A stretch of 32,612 bases of DNA from Bacteroidia bacterium (GTDB lineage: Bacteria; Bacteroidota; Bacteroidia; Cytophagales; Cyclobacteriaceae): NCBI GenBank assembly GCA_030426345.1, contig JAUHYU010000060.1, positions 1-32,612 of the forward strand. Reading direction: 5' to 3'. Under the pieces are notes generated by a model. It was not told the DNA's origin. It worked only from the letters and a program-made list of their open reading frames with translations, and ran no database searches. The first letter of the stretch is position 1. Every line of letters starts with the position of its first letter. A program made the translations under genes and the position numbers. Below are positions 18,706-26,023 of the stretch, piece after piece.

Positions 18706-20202
18706 CTATCTAATAAAGATTCCGTCATAATTATTTCCCATATAGGAACCCCAAGGCACATCATGCTCCAATGGAAGAGTAGTTCTTATTCTGATAACAC
18801 GCATGCCGTCAAATGTATATACCCTATCTGGAGTAGTCATATTACAATAAATAATGTCCATAAAACCATCATTATCTAGATCTCCTATCCATGGGGTTGA
18901 GGCAACGTTCGATCCAACCATAGGCTCAGCTATGGCAAATTTCGTCTGATGCCTAAAGTCATAAACCAACATAGTATTATGGATGGTTTTTTCTCCCTTT
19001 TCATTAGGTAAGAAAAAATTTACATTGATGAGCGCATCTGTAAATCCATCGGTATTAAAATCTGCCATTACGGCCGAACTCATTTGATAGAAACCAATAC
19101 TATCTGCAAAAATAACCTCTCCCTTAGAACCATCTACCAGTAATGGTCGAATGCTTTCTAAATTTGGCCAAACTCCAATGGCAAAAACAGCAAAAAAGTC
19201 AGGTATTTCATCACCATTCACGTCTGCTACGGCCAGAGAAGAGTAAGATTCTGTTTCAGGAATCTTTCCTCCCCAAATTAACTGGTTATCCCGCCCATTA
19301 AAAGCCATTATTCTTCCATCAACGGAATTAACAATTATATCTTTAAACCCATCCTTATTTACATCAGCAATAACAGGTGGCCCTATAAATCCTTTATTGT
19401 CCCCCGTAGCTATCAGTTGTGATTTTGAAATATCACCAGTCATTAGATCAATTAAAGTTGTTCTATAAAATCCTCCTCCAACGGTTTCTCCACCAGTTCC
19501 ATAAATAATATCCAGAACTCCGTCATTATTGAGGTCATCTACAACAACTGACATGTATATTTCCCTGTTATCAGGCATCTGAGCCTTCGCTAATTGCCTA
19601 CCACTTTCCCCACTGATAACAATGAGTGAACCCGCCGGGCGAGCAGGGTCATAAGGCTCAGCAGTTACGTCTCCTCCATTAGACACAAGAATGTCATTGA
19701 TCTCATCCCCATCTTGGTCAGGAATAAATTGTGGATTGTAAAAATTGAATAAATTTTCCTTTCTAAAATCAATGCTATCACCTTGTGGGAAAAACTCCCA
19801 AATAATTTTTCCTGACTTTCCATCTATTGCCATGAATTCAGCGGAGCGTCCACCAATAAAAACATCAGGAACACTATCAGAATTTATATCCATAAAACTC
19901 GCTGATCCAAATATTTGGTCACGTGCACTAACATTCCAAATCAGTTTGCCATTTGCGCCATCAATAGCCATAACAGATGAATCACAACTATTAAATTCCT
20001 GACGGCCTGCCCCTAAAACAATATCCTTTGTGCCGTCGTCATTCAAGTCAACTACTCTGGGAGAGGAAAAGGTTCCAAGGTTATCATACTCTGAAACCCA
20101 ATCTGGTTTTCTCAGTTGTGCATATGTGTCAGTCACCATGGATATAAGACAGACTATGAACACAATTTTATAGAAAGGACTAAGTAAATACTTGGCAATC
20201 AT
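18706..20202 (-). CDS. Secreted FG-GAP / PQQ-like propeller protein
   Basis: A 498-aa secreted protein. The signal peptide (about 1-28) ends TYAQ. Eight calcium-type loops are visible (for example VDLNDDGTKD, DDLNNDGVLD, ADVNKDGFKD, GDLDNDGFMD). Alternating with several of them are PQQ/quinoprotein-type blade motifs (VMAIDGANGKLIW, FMAIDGKSGKIIW, IMAFNGRDNQLIW). It therefore looks like one propeller whose blades mix the FG-GAP calcium loop with the PQQ-like tryptophan docking motif. No catalytic residues can be assigned. It is the last gene of the minus-strand unit, 100 bp after the cupredoxin gene, and converges on the 1141-aa propeller gene with only 42 bp between stops. A binding or scaffold role is inferred. 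Confidence 0.85.
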   Translation of the reverse strand: MIAKYLLSPFYKIVFIVCLISMVTDTYAQLRKPDWVSEYDNLGTFSSPRVVDLNDDGTKDIVLGAGRQEFNSCDSSVMAIDGANGKLIWNVSARDQIFGSASFMDINSDSVPDVFIGGRSAEFMAIDGKSGKIIWEFFPQGDSIDFRKENLFNFYNPQFIPDQDGDEINDILVSNGGDVTAEPYDPARPAGSLIVISGESGRQLAKAQMPDNREIYMSVVVDDLNNDGVLDIIYGTGGETVGGGFYRTTLIDLMTGDISKSQLIATGDNKGFIGPPVIADVNKDGFKDIIVNSVDGRIMAFNGRDNQLIWGGKIPETESYSSLAVADVNGDEIPDFFAVFAIGVWPNLESIRPLLVDGSKGEVIFADSIGFYQMSSAVMADFNTDGFTDALINVNFFLPNEKGEKTIHNTMLVYDFRHQTKFAIAEPMVGSNVASTPWIGDLDNDGFMDIIYCNMTTPDRVYTFDGMRVIRIRTTLPLEHDVPWGSYMGNNYDGIFIR

Positions 20203-20302
20203 AAATTCTCTTTTAAAACCATTTTACTTCAGAAGTATTGTTCATATTAATGGATAGTAGCCTCTGCTGTATAGAGCATATAATACACACCTAATTTTTA
20301 TG

Positions 20303-20737
20303 TCATTGCACAATCATAACACCGTTCATTGTTCTCCAATGAGTTGGAAATGTACATACAAAAGGATAATTCCCCTTTTTTGAAGGAGCAATAAATTTTA
20401 ATATATATTTTTCACCAATACCGATCAGGGGAGAATGAAACAAAACTTCAGGGGTATCAGGAACCCAATCTTTTGATGCACCGTCAGCAGTAGTGGCCAT
20501 TATATCTGCCTTTTTTCCAACAATCTCCAAGGTGCCGGGAGTAATTATCAAAATATTGTGCCGGATTATATCATTATTCACTACATGAATTTCTACGGGT
20601 TTGGATGAATCAACAGTAAAACTATTGATCGAAAAGTTCATTTTTTTTGTTTCTATATTAATTATTTGTGGAGTATAACTTAAACTCCTAGGCAATGAAA
20701 AAAATGTGGGGGAAATACCGATTAAAAGAAAAATCAT
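20303..20737 (-). CDS. Azurin/auracyanin-like cupredoxin (blue copper protein)
   Basis: A 144-aa exported type-1 copper protein, probably a single-electron carrier. The full azurin-style ligand set is visible: His60 in the RHNILI stretch, then Cys128, His133 and Met137 in CTFPTHWRTMNGVMIV. Spacing is Cys+5 His+4 Met, as in azurin. The middle part (PGTLEIVGKKAD, WVPDTPEVL, YPFVCTFP) resembles the auracyanin-like domain often fused to secreted dehydrogenases and heme proteins in Bacteroidota and Planctomycetota; here it stands alone. The N-terminal hydrophobic stretch MIFLLIGISPTFF would export it, although no lysine or arginine precedes it; no upstream in-frame ATG, GTG or TTG was found before the preceding gene's stop. 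The gene starts 32 bp after the 1105-aa propeller gene, so the two are probably co-transcribed. Confidence 0.85.
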   Translation of the reverse strand: MIFLLIGISPTFFSLPRSLSYTPQIINIETKKMNFSINSFTVDSSKPVEIHVVNNDIIRHNILIITPGTLEIVGKKADIMATTADGASKDWVPDTPEVLFHSPLIGIGEKYILKFIAPSKKGNYPFVCTFPTHWRTMNGVMIVQ

Positions 20738-20769
20738 CTTCCGCGTTTTACATAAAACGAGTTTATAGA

Positions 20770-23700
20770 CTACTGAACTTCAAAAAGGTGTATTGGGCCG
20801 TTGTTTTGAACAACAATGACACCTTTCCCTTTATTTGCCAACTTTATCAATTTCATCTTTTTCACATCTCCATCTGCCTTAAACCCCGAAATGTAAGGGG
20901 CAATTGGCTTGAAGCCGCCTTTTTTATCGCCAGTTAATAATAAACCAACTCCACCATCTGCCTTAGGTGTTTCAACTTCTGATACAAATAGATTTCCAGC
21001 AACTAAAAGGTCCTTTTTTTTATCTTTGTTAAAATCATCAATTATTATGGAATTTATAGGCGATATCTGAGCTCGATTGGATAATGGGGAGATTTTAAAA
21101 GAGCCATCACCCATATTTTCCATAAAGATTGAAGCAAAATTTTTCGCTTCATAACTCAGAGATTTTTCAAGGCCAAAGTCCTGATAAATGTCTGTAAGAG
21201 ATGCTTGAGCAAAAGCATTATATGTTTTATATTGTTCTTTTATTATTGGCATTTGCTGACTAGAACACCCCCTGCCTCTCACGGGAAATTGCTTACCATC
21301 ATTATAGTACCCCAGAACTATATCTTGTTTTCCGTTACCGTCAAAATCCCTTGAATAAACAGAAAAAGGGTATTCAGGGCTGGCCTTATATTTGTAATTT
21401 AATCCAAGGTTTCCAGCAATTAAATCCATATCTCCATCATCATCTATATCATCACTGGTAATGGAATACCACCAACCTGTTTGTTCATTGGTGCCATAAT
21501 ATTCTGAAATATATTGAAACCTATTGCCGACATTTTTCATCATCAAAATGGGCATCCATTCTCCTACAACGACCAAGTCCAGTTTTTTATCTCCATTAAA
21601 ATCAACCCAGTTTGCATCTGTAACCATTCCCGGTTTGAGAAGGTCAGGGGCTATTGATTCAGTGACATCAATAAATTTTCCAGAATTATTTTTAAGCAGG
21701 TAACTTCTGGGTGCATTAGGATATTTGCCAGGAATGTGGCGCCCACCAATAAATAGATCTTCGTCTCCGTCATTATCAAAATCCGCTGGCCTGACACAAG
21801 ATCCGCTAGTGAACATTTCTGGCAATTGATGAAATGATTTCGTAAATACTCCTTTTCCATTATTAATATAGAGTCGGTCTTGTAGCCCGGGGTCATTCTC
21901 GTTGAAGTCGCCTCCACCGCTCACCACGTAGAGGTCAAAATCTCCATCGTTGTCTGAATCAAAAAAAGTTGCATCCAAATCTTCAAAATATTTGTCAGTT
22001 TCCCATGTTTTCTGATTGTCTCTTGAAAATTTCCCGTCTTTAGTTTGGTAAAAACAAGAACCTGCGAATCCTTTGGCACCTCCAACATAAAAGTCCTCTA
22101 AACCGTCTCCATTCACATCTGCAACTGCAAGTGCTGGGCCAAATTGCGACATCTTATGAGGAAGCAGAACTTCTCTCTTAAAGTCATCGAATTTGTTTTC
22201 GACATGGGTGAAATTAATATTTGATTGTTCTGTAATATCTTTAAACAAATATTCTGTTGGTTTTGTCTCTCCTGTATTTTTATGGTCTGAGTCAGAATAT
22301 TTAACGGTAATAGTTTGATTTACATCAATGTTCTTGAGAATCTGTTGTTTTCCATCAAACCAAGTTATTTCCAATTCGGATATTTGGTTGGTTTTTCCAA
22401 GCCCAAAATACATAATAGGTTCAACCGATGACTGAAACCCTCTTGAACTGTAAAACTCTTGATATTGAAAGCCATTGTGGTCTGTTAATTTTACTTTGGT
22501 GCCAATGCCAAACTTGTTCTTATCAGGGCCATTAAATTTTATTTTTAAATAATGGTTATTCAGCATTTCCATGCCGTTGTTCTTATAAATGAAAGCATTT
22601 TGATCGAGATTGTTGATGACGAGATCAAGGTCACCATCGTTATCCAAGTCGGCATATGCCATTCCATTGGAATATGTGGGTTCATCTAAACCCCAAGCAG
22701 TTGTGGCGTTACTAAATGTGAGATCTCCATTATTCTTGAACATATAATTCTTTACCTTACTGGAAGAAATATGTTCAAATGATTCCTTTATAAAATTTTG
22801 TTGGGTTTCAGGATGAGCAAGTTCTTGTCCTAGTTCTTGTTGTCTTTTCCCATACCAATTCACAAAATCTTTATTAGAAATATCTACTCTATACCCATTG
22901 GAAATAAATATATCTTTCATTCCATCATTATTAAAGTCAATAATTAGTGGCGCCCAACTCCAATTGGTATATGCCATACCAGCCATCATAGAGATATCAC
23001 TAAAAGTACCATTTCCATTATTCAATTGAAGGCAGTTGATCATGTATTGATAGTGCATTCCATTATCCACAACAAATTGAAATTTATCAGGGTTCATATC
23101 ATTCATGTTTGCCTTTTGACCAAAATTATCCTCTGCTGTCATGTCTAAAGTCATGATGTCTAGCCAGCCATCGTTATTTATGTCAGCCAGATCTCCCCCC
23201 ATTGAATAATATGGTATGTGCTTGATTTGATCTGTTAACTTTTCGGAAAATGTGCCATCTCCATTATTGTAATAAAGATAGTCTCTTTCACCAAAATCGT
23301 TACATACATATATATCCGGCCAGCCGTCCTTATCAATGTCTCCGATCATAACACCTAAACCATAGCTGATAATCTTTCCAATTATCCCTGCTTCTTCCGT
23401 GACTTCAGTATATTTGGATCCATCATTTCTGAATAATTGGTCGCCAACTAAAATACTTTTTGCGGTAAGGCTAAAGTTTTGATCATTAATTCTCTCAATA
23501 TTATGGTTAAGAAGGAAAACATCTAGATCGCCGTCCAAATCATAATCAAGAAATGCGGCCTGTGTAGTATGTGAATATCCACTCAGTCCATACTCAAATG
23601 CCCGTTCAGTGAATGTTCCATCCTGATTATTAATATATAATGCATTGGAATTGGACACATCCGGAGCGAGGCCCGACTTCGACACATAGATATCCAACCA

Positions 23701-24087
23701 ACCATCATTGTTGATATCCGACATGGCAACACCTGTTTCCCAACTGATCACCCCTTCTACACCAGCTTTTTTGGTAATATCTTCAAATTGTAAATTGCCT
23801 TTGTTTAGGTATAGCCCATCAGGGCCATGATTTGCAGTAAAAAAAATATCAGGCAATCCATCATTATTGATATCACCAATTGCTACTCCACCGCCATTGT
23901 AGAAATATTGCGAAGTAAACACATTGAATTTTTCATAATTTGTAAGCGTATTTTTAAAGTAGATTTTACTGTGGTCTTCTGAAATTTTAGAAAAAAGTGT
24001 TTTGTCTATTTGAGCATTCACAACATCTGTTGAGCAAATGCCACCAAACAAAATAATACTAAAGGATAATGTAAAAGACCTATTCAT
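20770..24087 (-). CDS. Double FG-GAP/VCBS propeller with central ASPIC/UnbV domain (CRTAC1-type, secreted)
   Basis: A 1105-aa secreted protein with a signal peptide ending VVNAQ (about residue 26). It has the same plan as the 1141-aa gene on the other strand: seven DxDxDG-type repeats (GDINNDGLPD through ADLDNDGDLD), an ASPIC/UnbV domain (about 507-596: GIGTKVKLTDHNG, YSSRGFQSSVEPIMYFGLG, ITWFDGKQQ) and seven more repeats (ADVNGDGLED through DDFNKDKKKD). Repeats 11 and 14 have decayed loops (VDFNGDKKLD, DDFNKDKKKD). Unlike its paralogue it lacks a lipobox cysteine, so it is probably released to the periplasm or exterior rather than anchored. It is first in a minus-strand unit with the cupredoxin and the FG-GAP/PQQ-like gene. 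Function unknown. Confidence 0.9.
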   Translation of the reverse strand: MNRSFTLSFSIILFGGICSTDVVNAQIDKTLFSKISEDHSKIYFKNTLTNYEKFNVFTSQYFYNGGGVAIGDINNDGLPDIFFTANHGPDGLYLNKGNLQFEDITKKAGVEGVISWETGVAMSDINNDGWLDIYVSKSGLAPDVSNSNALYINNQDGTFTERAFEYGLSGYSHTTQAAFLDYDLDGDLDVFLLNHNIERINDQNFSLTAKSILVGDQLFRNDGSKYTEVTEEAGIIGKIISYGLGVMIGDIDKDGWPDIYVCNDFGERDYLYYNNGDGTFSEKLTDQIKHIPYYSMGGDLADINNDGWLDIMTLDMTAEDNFGQKANMNDMNPDKFQFVVDNGMHYQYMINCLQLNNGNGTFSDISMMAGMAYTNWSWAPLIIDFNNDGMKDIFISNGYRVDISNKDFVNWYGKRQQELGQELAHPETQQNFIKESFEHISSSKVKNYMFKNNGDLTFSNATTAWGLDEPTYSNGMAYADLDNDGDLDLVINNLDQNAFIYKNNGMEMLNNHYLKIKFNGPDKNKFGIGTKVKLTDHNGFQYQEFYSSRGFQSSVEPIMYFGLGKTNQISELEITWFDGKQQILKNIDVNQTITVKYSDSDHKNTGETKPTEYLFKDITEQSNINFTHVENKFDDFKREVLLPHKMSQFGPALAVADVNGDGLEDFYVGGAKGFAGSCFYQTKDGKFSRDNQKTWETDKYFEDLDATFFDSDNDGDFDLYVVSGGGDFNENDPGLQDRLYINNGKGVFTKSFHQLPEMFTSGSCVRPADFDNDGDEDLFIGGRHIPGKYPNAPRSYLLKNNSGKFIDVTESIAPDLLKPGMVTDANWVDFNGDKKLDLVVVGEWMPILMMKNVGNRFQYISEYYGTNEQTGWWYSITSDDIDDDGDMDLIAGNLGLNYKYKASPEYPFSVYSRDFDGNGKQDIVLGYYNDGKQFPVRGRGCSSQQMPIIKEQYKTYNAFAQASLTDIYQDFGLEKSLSYEAKNFASIFMENMGDGSFKISPLSNRAQISPINSIIIDDFNKDKKKDLLVAGNLFVSEVETPKADGGVGLLLTGDKKGGFKPIAPYISGFKADGDVKKMKLIKLANKGKGVIVVQNNGPIHLFEVQ

Positions 24088-24524
24088 GATAATGCGCTTT
24101 ACCTCTTGTAACCTACAAATATAAATATTATCAATTTACGATATACATGAATAAATATACAATTTTGATTTTCAACACTTCAGGCAACGAATAATATTTT
24201 GAATTTAAACCTTGGCATGATATAAATAATAATGAACGGTTACACTTCACTCTTTTATTGTAGTTACTTTCTAGGCTGGCCTCAAGTTTATGATCCTATT
24301 GCAGAGAACTAAGCACTAGGTTATTTGTTAAAGTTCTCAACCAGATTATAGGTGCAGAAATATATTTTCATGTATGCGCATCCTTTGATCGGGTATACTT
24401 CCTTCATCGAAAAAAAATGTTTAGGATCTTCTCATTGACATTTCAAAGCAGGAAATGGAAGAAAAAGAACATATTGAGTGGTGTGTCTGTATTGAAGTTT
24501 AGCGAATTTTAAGGGTTTTTCCCC
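24088..24524. other. 437-bp intergenic region without a recognisable gene
   Basis: AT-rich gap between the start of the 1105-aa propeller gene and the end of the methyltransferase-GT2 gene, both on the minus strand. It should contain the promoter of the propeller/cupredoxin unit near its left end and the 3' end of the glycosyltransferase transcript at its right. I see no convincing ORF, RNA gene or long inverted repeat. Confidence 0.5.
24116..24123 (-). promoter_or_regulatory. Possible -7 box for the propeller/cupredoxin unit
   Basis: On the minus strand this reads TATATTTG, an 8/8 match to TAnnTTTG, 29 nt upstream of the ATG of the 1105-aa gene. No TTG element is seen at 17-23 nt further upstream, and the region is AT-rich, so chance is a real alternative. 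Confidence 0.3.
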
Positions 24525-25961
24525 TCAATAAAACTTAATCTTTCTTGCGGCATACCCCACCATACGAAGCAGTAAAAATCCATGGCTAAACCTGGATATG
24601 TTCGTATCTCCATAGATGCGTTCCCGATAACGGATGGGTAAATCTACGATTTTGAGGTTGAGTTTATACGCCCCAAAAATAAGGTCATAATCCCCAAATG
24701 GATCGAACTCACCAAAGAATGCTCGGTTCTTGATTAGCTTTTCATAGTCTTTTTTGAACATCACCTTAGTGCCGCACAGCGTATCTTTGATCGGTTGCTC
24801 CAGAAGCCACGAAAACATCAAGCTGAAAAAACGGTTTCCAAGGAGGTTCAGAAAACGCATCGCATTTTTTTCCATCGGATATACCAGTCGCGACCCATTT
24901 ATAAATTCACCTTTGTTGTTAGTGATAGCATCGTAAAAAGAGGGGAGATCTTCAGGAGGTACAGTCAGGTCGGCGTCGAGGATCATCAAAATATCTCCGG
25001 TAGCCATAGAATATCCTTTTCTTACAGCATCGCCTTTTCCTTTGCCTGATTGCTGGTCAATTTTGATGTCCCACTCCGGGTACTTTGCGGGAAGTTGCTG
25101 CATTTGTTCCCAGGTATCGTCGGTTGAATTCCCTTCAATAAAAATGATTTCCTGATGTGAACCAAACCTTGGTAAGCGATTTAGGGCATTTTCCAGATTA
25201 CCACTTTCATTTCTGGCCGGGATTACAATAGTTGTAGAGAACTCTTTTTGGGGAAGTTCGCTGATCGGTCTAGCAAATACATATTGGTTGAGGCACAAAT
25301 GATTGATCAGCGGAAGTCGGCCAACATATTTATTCAAAAACCATGATAGAATTGGGATATTGACAGGGAGCAAGACGCGGCGCGTCGAACGGTAAGTTTC
25401 ATATCCGGCGAGATAGAGAAACGTTTGCAAGTCTTTTTTTGTGAGCCAGTTTTGCTTGGGGACTTTGCGCTTGATACCGATCAATTCGCCAAGCAGCAAA
25501 ATCGGCTCCCAAAGGAAATTATAATAGTTGATAATGATTCTGGTACGAGGGTAGCAAACGTTTTTTAGCGCGTTAAATGCCTGAAGCACGTCTACAAAAT
25601 ATCCTGTAGCATGGGATAAAACAATGGTATCAAATTTTTCATCTAGGCTGATCTCCTCTGCGTCCATTATATGAAAATCTATGTCAGGATGCTGTTCCTT
25701 AGCAATTTCTATCATCTTTGGCGAGAAATCAATTCCTGTCTTTTTGCTGCCTTTCATCTGCGCCAGCATATCTCCTGTAGCACAGCCAATCTCCAGTACA
25801 GAGTCTCCTTCAGGAATAAAATAATTGCAATACCTTACGATGTCATTCCAAAAGTAGGCATATCGCTTGCGGTAGGATTTTAGGAGTGGGGCTAGCTTTT
25901 CGAAGTGATCATAAAACTCCTTACGTCTTTTACTTTTTATCTTTACCTCTGTAGAACTCAC
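24525..25961 (-). CDS. Fusion of SAM-dependent methyltransferase and GT2 glycosyltransferase
   Basis: A 478-aa two-domain protein. Residues 1-215 are a class I SAM methyltransferase: motif I is VLEIGCATG (55-63), with GIDFSPKMIEIA (76-87) and DTIVLSHATG (111-120). Residues 240-478 are a GT-A family 2 transferase of the dolichyl-phosphate-mannose-synthase type. It opens with TTIVIPARNESGNLENAL, then EGNSTDDTW, the DAD metal/nucleotide motif at 329-331 and an acceptor-side FDPFGDYDLIFGAYKL. No membrane helices like those of GtrB are evident. It follows the GT39-like gene by 62 bp on the same strand, so the pair probably builds and uses a polyprenyl-phosphate sugar, with methylation, for envelope glycan or glycoprotein modification. 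Acceptors are not readable from sequence. A weak 4-bp GC stem follows the stop. Confidence 0.88.
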   Translation of the reverse strand: MSSTEVKIKSKRRKEFYDHFEKLAPLLKSYRKRYAYFWNDIVRYCNYFIPEGDSVLEIGCATGDMLAQMKGSKKTGIDFSPKMIEIAKEQHPDIDFHIMDAEEISLDEKFDTIVLSHATGYFVDVLQAFNALKNVCYPRTRIIINYYNFLWEPILLLGELIGIKRKVPKQNWLTKKDLQTFLYLAGYETYRSTRRVLLPVNIPILSWFLNKYVGRLPLINHLCLNQYVFARPISELPQKEFSTTIVIPARNESGNLENALNRLPRFGSHQEIIFIEGNSTDDTWEQMQQLPAKYPEWDIKIDQQSGKGKGDAVRKGYSMATGDILMILDADLTVPPEDLPSFYDAITNNKGEFINGSRLVYPMEKNAMRFLNLLGNRFFSLMFSWLLEQPIKDTLCGTKVMFKKDYEKLIKNRAFFGEFDPFGDYDLIFGAYKLNLKIVDLPIRYRERIYGDTNISRFSHGFLLLRMVGYAARKIKFY

Positions 25962-26023
25962 TTAGTATAATTTTCGATTATTATTAATTCATGGATTTTG
26001 GATGCATTTGGTCCCGAAAAAAC

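Noticed and set aside
24232-24312. Short ORF of 26 codons in the 437-bp intergenic region
   Set aside because: No visible ribosome-binding context, no recognisable motif, and its length is expected by chance in AT-rich DNA.
24508-24524. GGGG-AAAAA-CCC on the minus strand just after the methyltransferase-GT2 stop
   Set aside because: The stem is only about four base pairs and no T-run follows, so it is too weak to call a terminator.
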